NCBI GenBank assembly: GCA_015179025.1
Contig: WHUX01000020.1
Coordinates: 62,001 to 126,000, forward strand
From: Terfezia claveryi
Lineage: Eukaryota > Ascomycota > Pezizomycetes > Pezizales > Pezizaceae
Direction of reading: 5' to 3'
Length of the DNA: 64,000 bases
Shown here piece after piece: positions 51,745 through 62,275 of the stretch (its first letter is position 1; each line of letters opens with the position of its first letter). Both the position numbers and the translations under genes were made by a program. The notes below the pieces were generated by a model that was not told the origin of the DNA, did not search any database, and saw only the letters and a list, made by a program, of their open reading frames with translations.

Positions 51745-54126
51745 ATGGAGAACGTCACAGGCACACAACTACCCACGCTCACATCTAGCTATAGCTGTCC
51801 CCAGCCAGAATCTTCAAGAACAGCACCAAATCTAGATCCAGCAACAAATACACTGACCTCCAGCATTTCGTTGTACTCCCATTCAAATCCGCTGGGCGTT
51901 AACAGACCAGTTCCAAGCCCTGCTATCAAAGAGGGAGGACCTGGTCGACATAGGGCTCGGAGCTCAAAGTCGGACGTCGCAAAGCGTATATTTTCCAATA
52001 TAGCATCTTCATCCTCACGAAGCTTGTCTTGCAACACATCCAGGATGCCTCCGATGACCTTAGAGCGAGCCAGGGCGGGCCCTATCGGTGGTGGAATTAG
52101 TGGCATACCGTCACATGCCGAGAGCTTGCTGCAAGCCTCACCCATTGGGAGGCCGAGGTCAAGGTCGACAAACTCAATACTTTCTAGTACAGAAAAGCCT
52201 TTGGCCTCGACGAGTGGGGGAGCTGTTAGCATGACTATCGTGTTGCAAGAGCCAGCATTGTTTTTACGAGGAAATGAGAGCTCGGATTATACCGAGAGGT
52301 CATCTACTATGTTACGGGGAAAGCTGTTGGTGAAAGTCAATAAAGCAACGAAGGTCAAGGGAATTACTCTAGCATTCAGAGGAAGGAGTCGTACGGAATG
52401 GCCAGAAGGTGGGTCTTGGAGATAGACGGAAGTAGAACTCTACTAATTTTTCGTAGGGATTCCACCTCGTAAATCAGAGTTCTTTGAGGAGAAAGAAATA
52501 ATGACTCATATCTGGCCGTTCTTCAACTCTGCCTTTGCAACGGCAGAACTAGGCCCTTGTGCAGACCATGTGAGACTTTCGAGTATAGACCACAATTCTT
52601 CAATTGGATCAGCTATAGAGTCTTTTGCGCGCTCGGCATCTCCAATTCGGCGATCTTCTCGACTAGGTAACCAAAATGCAGATAAACGCCTATCCCTATC
52701 TTCAGTGCAGTCAAGAAGCTTTAGCAGAAGTGATTCATGCAGAGAGACAGTTGCTCAGAAGGGCCATCGAATATTTCAACCCGGAGAGTATACCTACAAC
52801 TTTGAATTGCCCCTTGAGAGCTGCCTACCTGAAACAATGGAAGTGGAGTTAGGGTCAGTAAAATACGAGTTGGAGGCTACTCTTGAGAGGGCTGGTGCTT
52901 TCCGCCCGAAACTCGCTGGAAGGAGAGAGGTTATTCTTATCAGGTGTCCATCGGAGAGCAGCCTGGAGGGTACTGAACCAATTGCCATTAGTAGGACATG
53001 GGAGGATCAATTACACTACGATATTGTCATCTCAGGAAAATCGTTCCCGCTCAACTCAACTATACCAATTGCTTTCAAGCTCACGCCACTTGCCAAAGTT
53101 CGTTGTCACAGAATCAAGGTCTATATTACAGAAAATATTGAGTACTCGTGCAGAAACAAGAAGGTGCACAGGATAGATTCGACTAGGAAGATTTTGCTTT
53201 TTGATAAGAGGGCAGATGGGACTACAACGTCGGCATTCGCAGGCTCTACGTCTACAATCATCAGTGGTGGTGGGATGACGAACGGAATCCAACCTACCGT
53301 ACCTAGCACTTTCAATGACAATATCCTGGGGGATCTAACTGGGGAATTCAACGTGGGTCCCACCGAGATGGAATTTAATGTGCAATTACCCGGGTGTAAC
53401 GTGAAAGAGAAAGAGCGCATCCACTTTGATACTACCTGCAAAGACATCCAAGTACACCATTGGATAAAGGTATCTAATCATCCAATATGTAGTTCAGCGG
53501 ACTGAACTTGCTAACCCTCGCCCATTCAGATTGTTATGCGCCTTTCGAAAGCGGATGCCAACGATCCCTCAAAGCGCAGGCATTTCGAGATTTCTATAGA
53601 TTCACCCTTCCATGTACTCTCTTGCCGGGCCACCGGAGCCAACACTGCTCTTCCTGCGTACAGTGACAATCGTTCTACCATACCCACAACCAATAATATT
53701 TCTGGTTCTTGCAACTGCCCACCGCTGGGCAGTCGGGGTACGCCTAATAAAGACGGATCCACCACCACTATATGTGCAATCAATCCCCCGAGCGCTTCAG
53801 GAGTTGACCTTCCTGCAGCTATTAGACCCCTACATCTTATAAGGATACCAAGTCTAGGCCCTCCACCTTTTGATCCAAACTCGCCACCTCCACCGTCGCT
53901 AATAACACCACCGCCGAATTATGAGAGTGTGGTTGGGAATAACGCTACGAGGGCATTGGCAGATTATTTCAGCCGGTTTTCAGCTGAAGAGGATACAGAT
54001 GATGATGTTGCTGGAGAAGGACAAGGAGGAGGGAGAAGGAGGGGGCTCACAATACCACTTACACCAGGGGGTAGGGTCAACCGTAGTATGGATGAAACGA
54101 GATCTTGGGAACCTATAATGCGTTGA
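51745..54126 (+). CDS. Alpha-arrestin (ART-family ubiquitin-ligase adaptor)
   Basis: Arrestin-related trafficking adaptors bring the Rsp5/HulA HECT ligase to plasma-membrane permeases for endocytosis. Exons 51745-52408, 52457-53469 and 53530-54126 join to 757 aa. The first ~170 residues are disordered. Arrestin_N begins SMTIVLQEPALFLRGNE with LRGKLLVKVNKATKVKGITL, and continues to HRIFQPGEYTYNFELPLES. Arrestin_C begins DQLHYDIVISGKSFPLNSTI with IPIAFKLTPLAKVRCHRIKV. A PPxY motif (PPPNYESV) near residue ~690 is the expected ligase-binding site; LPAYSD may be a weak second one. Within the family it could be a Rod1/Rog3/CreD or Aly relative; I cannot decide, so no symbol is given. Confidence 0.92.
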
Positions 54127-57063
54127 GCCGTGTTTGAGGGGCGAGGGTGAGGTGTAAAGTCATATTATGAGGCATATGAATTCCGTGTTTTTGGTGTCAT
54201 GGTTGCTTATTTTTCATTTTGAGGGAGGGGTTAAAACGGACATTGGATTCTATTTTTTTTCGTTTTGGGGATGAGCATGTCACTGATGTCACATATTACG
54301 ATGATGGTAAAATTGGGTGATGGTGTTACTTTGTGATCGTATTGGGATTCTCTGAGTTCTGTTTGTTTGGGTTGCTACATTTGGATAACGTCCACTATAT
54401 ATTGTGATGAATAACTCTTAGCTGCTTGCTATATGGTGTACTGTATGATTTTGGTGTGCTTTGGTTTTGGCTTCTATATATGGGGGTACATTCATTTGGT
54501 ACGTAAGTAGGCTCCATTGGATCATGTTTCGAAATTATGCTCGAAAATAGGTTCTCCGCCACCAAACGTACTAGTATCCCACTCTCGAGACTGCTATTAG
54601 CGGCATTTTTCCTTCAGGTTATACTTAACTAACTTATTCGACCTGACCAGGCTCTTTAAGGGTAGTATATGTATAGAGGTGTGTGTCCGTAACAAGCAAG
54701 ATCTCAGTATATCGAGCAATGTAGCTTCCGCAACTGAATATAAACGGGTCCTCCCTAAAGCCGCTGAACGCGATGAAGAATCGTAGGATTGAGTATTGCA
54801 GATTCACAGGGAGGCTAATCGGGATTGTGACTACTTGCTCGGAACAACTCTCATGGACGTCTACCAGTGCTAAATTATGATATAGGCAGGAACGAGAAAC
54901 CTAGATATTCTCAATCTACACCTAACTCAGAATCGTCGAACATGCTGGCTTTCAGCTTAGTCTGGGTTTGTTTCAACTGGTTACTTCGTTTCGAGTAAGG
55001 GATCAATGCAACTGAGAACCTACTTTACAGTTAAAATGTGGATCTCAATAATGCATGATGATATACCGTATACCTGTTCTTGCACTAAGTACTCTTATAT
55101 TTTCTCCCCCTTGTTGCATTCGCAGAAAAACTGTTCCTTGATTTTAATCTCCATCTGTTCAAACATTGGGGGAGCACTTCAATTCGGTGTCTACTGAGGG
55201 AGCACTTTTACTTTTTCTTTTTCGATTTGCAAGTTGGAAGGGTGACGATGAACGGGTGGGATCTACATACATACTACAAGGGTGCCACGCGGATCACTGA
55301 CGTCCTGATGATGTGTGATGATGTCAAAAAAAATCTATGATGGACGCAAAGATCACCAGAAACTAGGGAATGAGCAGGCTTTCTTAATACAATTAATTGT
55401 CTCGTGGATCTGGGATCATGACTCAATGAACTTGTTAGTTCTATGTTACGCGAATTCCATTTCTGATAATTGGTATTTCCAAAAGAGGAAGTATTCCAAG
55501 GACGTTATAATAATAATTTTTTTTTTTTTAATACTCCTTACTCCTATTCGGTCCCCAGGGTGTAATGCAGTAGTTGGGGGTAGAAAGGAATATCAATAGC
55601 TAGTACAACCTCCACTCCTGAAAGTGGGGCAACCAGCACCATACCTGATTCCCCCTATTTTATTTTCATTTTTATGGCATATGTTCCTGCCTCAGCCCCT
55701 AGATCATCAATGATATCTTTGAAGTATCCAATAGATCATGTGCAGACATTCAAAGATTAGCTACCATGCTCTATCCCTTCTAACTTGCATATGTATGTAC
55801 ATGCATGATGTCGACATCCCGTACTATGCTGCAGGGCTAGCTCCTTTAGGACTTGCATTTGTTTAAGATATGTTTCTTCATAAGAATTATATGGATGGCC
55901 CTTGAGGGTTCCAGACATCTTCGATCACCGAATGTTTAGCCTACATGTGCAGGACACTTAAAAGCTCCTTCAGAATATTAATTTTCAATCTACGACTCGA
56001 GAGGACGTCTGGGTACGAGACAATCTATAGTATGCGGCTTCAAAACACTCGCTAAAAGTGCCGTTGCGGATGTTGCAACGTCTGGCGTCCTAACGTCTCA
56101 GGAGTTTGCCGAAACGGTTCCAACCCCTGGCTCCAACAACAAGCAAAATATCCCGAACATTACACTTCCTACCAATGTCCCAATATTTAGGAGCTTGAAA
56201 GAAGATCCTCGAATTGGGGTTTGACGTGGCTCCCTTCATATTGTAGGCGCCTCTCTATGGGGCCATCCCAAGTCAATGGCTACAATGTCTGCAAAGCAGC
56301 TTTGAGATGTGACCTGGTACTTAGGTACATAGCCAGGTCCCAAGTTTGTGATTTTTGTCTCCTTTTGTTCAGCAGCGGTTTGGAAACGACTATGTTCAAT
56401 TATTTTTTGGTAGTTTTCTTCTTTTGTTTTTGTATTGCTTTCATTCCAGTTCTGTGACCAATATTCTCAAGATACCAATTCCATCGACAGGCTCGAATTT
56501 AACAATCTCTTTTTTTCTTTTTTTTCTTTTTTTTTTTTGAGAGGGGGGATATTATCATTGGGTAAACCAGAAGGAAGGTTAGAGAGACAGGATGGAGTGG
56601 TTACGCAGAGCCAGACGAGTTTACGGCCGCAGACGCCCAAGGATGGCGCATCTGGGGAGGCAGGTGGGTTGTGGGAAAGGGAATGGAGAGGGTTATGAGC
56701 AAGAAGTTGGATGGGGTCCATCTGTCTTTTCACTTTTTACATGAAATCCCCCGGGTATAGGCAGAGCGGACTGCTAGCAGGTCTGGAAGTGAGGGTCCGT
56801 AGATGGTATGGGGTATCTCGGTTCCTGGTTAGGGAGGTGGTGCAGTTTTTTTTTGTTTTGGTCTGCTTTGGGATTTGAGGCATGGGATTAATGAATTGTG
56901 GTAAAACTGGGGCTTCATGTAAACCCGGGGTAATCTTTTTTTTGTTTTCTTCGTTTTACTATCTTGATGTGTGAATTGTGGTGATTATGCATTAAGTGAT
57001 GATATATGGCCATATGTATATACCTTTGCGCCTTGGGATGCCAGAGTGTATAGGTATAGGCAG
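54127..57063. other. 2.9-kb gene-poor region
   Basis: Between the 3' ends of the arrestin gene and GPI12. AT-rich with T-tracts (near 55519, 56509-56538, 56846, 56936). No open frame on either strand resembles a protein. I see no terminal repeats or RNA gene. Confidence 0.6.
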
Positions 57064-58069
57064 TTATAACTCTTTCTGCCCACCAACCTTCCCACTCCCA
57101 CTCCCACTCCCACTCCCACCCCCACCCCCTAGTACATCCTCCTCGAATAAATCGTTCACAACCATATACCTACTCAACCAGATCCACCCCCAGCGGAACC
57201 ACCTCATCTGGCTGACATGCGCGTCCGTCATCGCTCCTCTTGCCTTCTTAAAACCTTCTGGGCCAAGCACGAATAAAAGGCTATTCTTACCCCCCCCTTT
57301 ACTATGTGTGTGAGGTAGGTTATGGGGAAATCGAGAATGGAGAGGTATTTCCGGGGGAGGCTAGTCGTTGTGAGTGTGTAGAGTTTTGTGGTGGGGGAGG
57401 TATGGCGGATGAAGTGTTTTGCACCGTGGTACGCAGAGATGTGGTTGCTGTGGGAGGAGACGCCGTGGGGGTCGAAGGTCAGGGTGATTGAGGGGGTCCA
57501 TGCATCTTTCCCCCCCTCCTCTTGGGTGGACCACTGGTGGAGGATGGAGTCAATAGTGCTGCTGATATACTCGCTATCCCATACGACCCCCATCCCATCA
57601 TGTAATCTCTCGTCCTCTACGACAATAACTTTCCCAAACTTCCGGCCTCCCCTCCCCGGGCCCCCCTGTTGGGAATACACCGTCCCTGCCTCCGGCAGAC
57701 TAGCATCACGAATTCCGAGCCGCCGGCAGGACTCAACGAGCTCGCTGGTCCGGATATTCCCAATGCCGTCGGAATTCCCAGACGAAAGGCAGATGACTCG
57801 AACGTCGTTGTTTAAGCTGGGGGCGGTCAGGGAGAGGAGCGTGGGCGAGAAGAACATGGCTTCGTCGTCGGGGTGGGAGATGAGTAGGAGGATGGGGGTT
57901 TGCTTGGGTGGAGGGGTGTGTGCTGGGAAGTGGAGGGCGGTAAGCCTGGAGGGGAGAAGTGGGGGGAGGGGGGGTTAGTGGTGGGATGGTGGGAGAAGAT
58001 GAGAGCGCGGGGGGTTTACCAGATTAGGGAGATGAGGAGGGGGAGGGAGAGGAGGGTGAGATACTCCAT
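57064..58069 (-). CDS. GPI12: GlcNAc-phosphatidylinositol de-N-acetylase, one apparent frame break
   Basis: PIG-L family enzyme at the ER membrane; it catalyses the second step of GPI-anchor synthesis. Exon 1 is 58069-58020 and exon 2 is 57945-57064 (minus). A hydrophobic N-terminal segment (YLTLLSLPLLISLIW) precedes the metal-binding signature HPDDEAMFF. Other motifs are NDVRVICLSSGNSDGIG, the LTFDPHGVSSHSNHISAYHG metal/catalytic block and SLPRKYLSILDFPITYL. At the C8 run 57290-57297 (G8 on the coding strand) the frame shifts. With nine bases instead of eight, the family tail follows (MTDAHVSQMRWFRWGWIWLS, RYMVVNDL) and the total is exactly 311 codons. As written, translation would end in an unrelated short tail. 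The glycine/serine-rich end is coded by a CCCACT repeat. Confidence 0.92.
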
Positions 58070-58289
58070 TGTTTTCCTGTGGGAGCGCACAGTACGTATG
58101 CGCAGGGTGGGGATGACGGCTGCAGATATAGATGTGGCTGCGGAGGATGTAAACAAACAAACAACTACAAGGGTTTATGCCAGACTTGGCGCGAAGCTCT
58201 GCCCGAGACCGCTTGGCTACGTAAACATCTTCAAAATCAGAAGTCGGAACCCATCAAAACACCTACATCCACTGCCCCCCGCACCCACA

Positions 58290-59047
58290 ATGCCAGAATG
58301 CAAGCCCTCCAAGCCCTCCTCCGAACCCATCACCATAACCGAAATCCCGCTCTCCCTTCCCCCCCGGGACACTCCCATGCCTGCCGGCCACCAAACCCTC
58401 CTCTCGCTCATCGACTCCCAGCGCCCGCGGGACGCCAAGGGCAACCCGATCCTCCCCCGGCGGCGAAAACCCACCCACTCGGCAGAGGGCCCAATGAAGT
58501 TGAAAATGCAGAGGATAACAGTGCGGAGCCCTCGGAGGAGGAGGAGGAGGAGGAGGACCTAGTCGGCCCCCTCGCGACCTCCTTCTTCTGGACCGTGCCC
58601 CTCACCTTTCTCCTTATAGCCCTCGAAGTCGTCGTACACCAGCAGTACTCGCAGGAGCTTGTATACTCGCAGATCCTCACTCGGTGTGCAAAAGCATTTC
58701 CAAGTCTGTTTGAAGCTTTCCTTAGAAATCTTTTGGTGTGAATAGTTAAATCTCATTGGATGCTAATATAACTAAGTGGGATAGTTCTCCTCGCTCTTGT
58801 CAGGCTCATCCACCCACACCGCATGCACCCGATAACACAAGCTGGCTTCTTCATCTTCTCAATTACGGCGGGTTGCTGGCTCGTGCACGCAGCGAATAGG
58901 CAGGCGTATTATGATGTTATGAGGCGCGCGCCGCCGGTGGGAGTCTTGTGGATTTGGGCGGCGGCGGAGATGGAGCTAGGGTGGTTAGTCGGGAGTTGTC
59001 TTGTGGTGGGGGGGTGGGTGTGGTTGGGGGGGTATGAGATTTTTTAG
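58290..59047 (+). CDS. DUF7719-like fungal membrane protein, one apparent frame break
   Basis: Conserved fungal protein of unknown function; I recognise the family only by its layout. Exons 58290-58703 and 58785-59047. The N-terminus is disordered (HQTLLSLIDSQRPRDAKGNP), followed by an acidic EEEEEEED run, then LVGPLATSFFWTVPLTFLLI starting the first membrane helix, VVVHQQYSQELVYSQILTR, and after the intron ILLALVRLIHPHRMHPITQA with two further helices. The N-terminal and acidic parts lie in different frames: one extra base between ~58450 and 58492 (C5 run or GGGCCC) joins them, giving exactly 226 codons. The donor GTCTGT at 58704 is unusual; it was chosen because it restores the family sequence. 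The ATG lies 220 bp from that of GPI12. Confidence 0.75.
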
Positions 59048-59629
59048 GGGAGTTTATTGCATCGAGTAGAGAGTGTGAGGGAATTGGAGTCAATAGCATT
59101 GGAAAGAGGGGAAAAAGGCGGGGAAAAGAAACTAAGCGTTGTCGTTTTTTAGATGGCATTATCTTACCGCTGTAGCTTTTATTTGGCATACCCGGGCATG
59201 ATTCTAGAATTATAATTATAATCAACATCAGCAGCAGTAACTTGATTATCCTCATAAAACGATCTATTCAGACAATAGAGAGCTAAGCTACATAGTATAC
59301 ATTTCCCACAGTAAAAAAAAAACCGAACATGACAGTTCCCATGAGTGAGTACCCAACCCAAACATAAGCCAATTCGCCAATATATGAAAAAGACAAGCAT
59401 CAGAACATTTATCATTAAGAAAACCCGTATTTAGGTACAAGTATCAAATCCTCGGACCTTATCAATCGACTGAATAGGCCTACCGGCAGCGGAAGTTGAT
59501 GGGAAGAATGTATAGGTTCACATCTACACCCTCCATCCTAAAACATATAGCTCCCCATCCTCACTCCGACTCCAACTCCGACTCCCACTCTCTGTAGAGA
59601 AAAAAGGGAGAGGTGGCGGTGGTGATGGT
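59048..59629. other. Convergent intergenic region, DUF7719-like / SHG1-like
   Basis: Two 3' UTRs. A short CTCCGACTCCAACTCCGACTC repeat lies near 59558-59590, just before the 3' end of the SHG1-like gene. No gene seen. Confidence 0.6.
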
Positions 59630-61873
59630 CTATTGCATCCAAAGAGTATTTATCTTCACCGACAACCCCTGCTGTTTCTTCTTTCTTCTCCTATGTTTCT
59701 TAACCTCAACGTCCGTCTTCTCCTCTTTCTTCTTTTCTTCCCCATCTCCCTCTTTCTCCGCTTTTGCCTCCATCACTTCCCCCTCTTCCATCTCATCCAC
59801 CATCCCACACACACTCCCTCCTGCACCCCCTTCACCCTGGGAATCGCTGTGGAGACGGTGGTGATCAGGGGCGGCTAACGGTCGCCGGTTCTCTATGCCC
59901 AATATTCTGATCTTTTCCTTGTTGGCCCTCCCCTCCCTCTCAATCTTAATCCCAACCTTCGGTTTTCCTGACTCCTTCACCTTCACCTTTCCCTCCACCA
60001 CCTTCTCATCTTCAACTTCAACCTCTGTCTTCTCTTCCTCCATATCTCTCCCGTCCCCTCTCCGTTCACTCTGGGGCGGGTGGTCTAGGGGTTCTAAAGA
60101 GCCAACCGTACTGTTAACGGCAACATCAACAGCTTCTAAAGGCGAACCATGCCCCACCTGCTGTTCCTACCTGCTAGGGGGTGTACTCTGCCTTCGATCT
60201 CTCTCCCGCTGTCTCTCTATTGACCGCCTATCCCTATCTCTATCTCTTGATCTCGGCCTTTCTCTCGACCTTGGCCTATAATCCCTATCTCGATCCCGAT
60301 CTCGCGATCGCTCTCGTGACCGTGGACGAGGGCGATACTCCCCCCGGGACCGATCCCTCGAGCAATCTCGGGAACGGTTGCGGGGGCGGTATGTGAGCCT
60401 AGAGCGATCACGAGAACGAGAGCGGGAGCGGACGCGCGGGCGGTATGAGCGGTCTCGGGAGCGGGTTCGGGAGCGGGAGCGCCGGTACTCTCGCGAGCGG
60501 GAGCGTGGGCGGTAGCTATTACGACCATGGTCACGGTCTCTGTCCCAGGAACGGTCTCGGTCGCGGAATGAGTGGGAGTGGGAGTGGGATGCTGGGGGGG
60601 GAGAGCGGTGGCGGCCGCGAGAGGAGTGACGGTATGAGCGGTCTCGGGAGCGGGATCGGGGTCTTGAGTCCCGGTGGCGGTTGCGATCTCGGGAACGGGA
60701 TCGAGGGCGGTCACGCTCACGATCGTGGTGGTGGGGTGAGTGGGTTGAGTTATGTCGATGGCGAGAAGAGAGATGAGTGTCTGAAGGGCGAGAGGGGAGG
60801 GAAGGTGGAGCTGTCGGTGGAGCTGATACTGGCGCTGGTGTGGTACCGTTGGTTCGGGCTGCGGAAGGTGGCTGTGGGGTGGTGTCTGTGGGTATGGGGG
60901 TGGATGTAGATGTAGACGGTGCTGGAGGTGCTTCCGTGGAGGTGGCTGGGGGAGCTGGGGTAGACGGTGCTGGTGTACTGGGGTTATGTGTATTTGTATT
61001 GCTTCGGGCTTGAGAGAGCGACTGTATGAGGTTGAGAATGTCGTTATTGCGGTCGGCGTCTTCTTCTTGCTTTACATCAACCTGCGCTACCTGAGATTCC
61101 GGCTCTTGCTCCTTCACGCGGTCGACCGAGCCGTTGTCGTGAGCCGCCTCAGCCTCGACTCGTGCTTCTTCTTCGTCTTTCTCTGTGATCTGAGACTCAT
61201 GCGCTTCTCCATTCACAGTTCCATTAACCTTCTTCTGCTCATCCTCCTTATCCGCTTCCTCCCCGTCAACCTCCATTCCATCTCCCTCGCCTACGCCAAC
61301 CTCTTGTTGGCCATTTCGATCATTTCCACTTCCATTTACCTCCCTCTCCTCCCCACCATCATCACCGCCCTCCTCCCCAACCTCCACCCCACCCCCCTCC
61401 ATCTCCCTCAATATGCCCCTAACCAGCTCCTCCACCCTCCTCCTCTGGAACATCAGCATATCATCAATCTCCCCCTCCACCCCCTTATACACCTCTTTCT
61501 CCCTCTCCACCACTCCATCGAGTAGCAATGCCGCCTTCGCCCTGTTCCTGTCAAGTAGTCCAGGGTCTTTCTCGATTTCGGCCTCGGCGAGGAATCGCAG
61601 GGATGTGATGAGATTGGTTTTCTGCTCGGAATTGACGTACGTGGTGAAGAGGTCTTTGCGGAGTGAGTCGAAGTAGCCCCGCGATTTAAACGTTTTGGGG
61701 AGGGCGTGGAGGGTTTCGTGGAGGGCCGGGTCGATTGGGAGGGGCTGCGAGAGTGTGGGCGGGCGGGGGTTTGTGGTGGCGGTGGTGATGGAGGAGCTGG
61801 AGGGGCCGGTGGGGGGAGGACGGGGAAAGATGGTGGTGGTGGGGTGGGCGGTGGTAGTGGGGAGGGGTGCCAT
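59630..61873 (-). CDS. SHG1: SHG1/BOD1-domain protein with long RS-rich tail
   Basis: Shg1 is a subunit of the COMPASS histone H3K4 methyltransferase. Exons 61873-60171 and 60110-59630 (minus) would give 727 aa, far longer than the ~140-aa yeast Shg1. After a P/T-rich start, the SHG1 domain spans residues ~55-130: LHALPKTFKSRGYFDSLRKD, LFTTYVNSEQKTNLITSLRF and DPGLLDRNRAKAALLLDGVV. Acidic and P/T/S-rich linkers follow. Residues ~370-560 are strongly RS/RD/RE-rich (RSRSRDRNRHRDSRPRSRS), like splicing proteins. The second exon is joined through a 60-nt intron (donor GTAGGA, acceptor GTTAACAG); if unspliced, the protein would stop at STPPSR (60168). The C-terminal part is basic (KKHRRRKKKQQGLS). 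Name by domain; COMPASS membership is inference. Confidence 0.8.
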
Positions 61874-62275
61874 TGTGGATGTGGTTGTGCACTTACGTGG
61901 CGAGAGGACAGCTGGGGGGGGGGAGAGCAGGGGAGCTCTCGTTTTCCCTCTCTCTCTCTTTTCTCTTTTGTGGGGCGCAGGGAGAAATGGGTGAAGTTGG
62001 CTTGAGTTGTTTTGATTTTATATATGGAAGGATACGTTATATATACAAGTTACAAGCGGGCGATAGGTCAATGAGTAGTGGCGGTGTCAGCCACTTGGCG
62101 CGTGGCTTATGTAGTGTATGTATATATGCCCTGAACTGGCCGGAGTTACCCTGAAGTCTCTTATCAATCTCATCTTATCCCCCAAGGCCGCAGACCCCAC
62201 GACAAACACAAGGACGAGCTCAACACCCAGCCAGACATACAGCTGCCCCGTGAGAGAGCAATTGGGCCCCCCGCA
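61874..62275. other. Divergent promoter region, SHG1-like / PPR-like
   Basis: The 402 bp between two head-to-head start codons. Contains a CT-rich tract (61935-61965) and one TTACCCTGA at 62146, ~130 bp before the PPR-like ATG. A TATATA stretch lies near 62020-62045. Confidence 0.6.

Noticed and set aside
60181..60909. Glycine/serine-rich frames opposite the SHG1-like RS tail
   Set aside because: Antisense shadows of the arginine-serine repeats.
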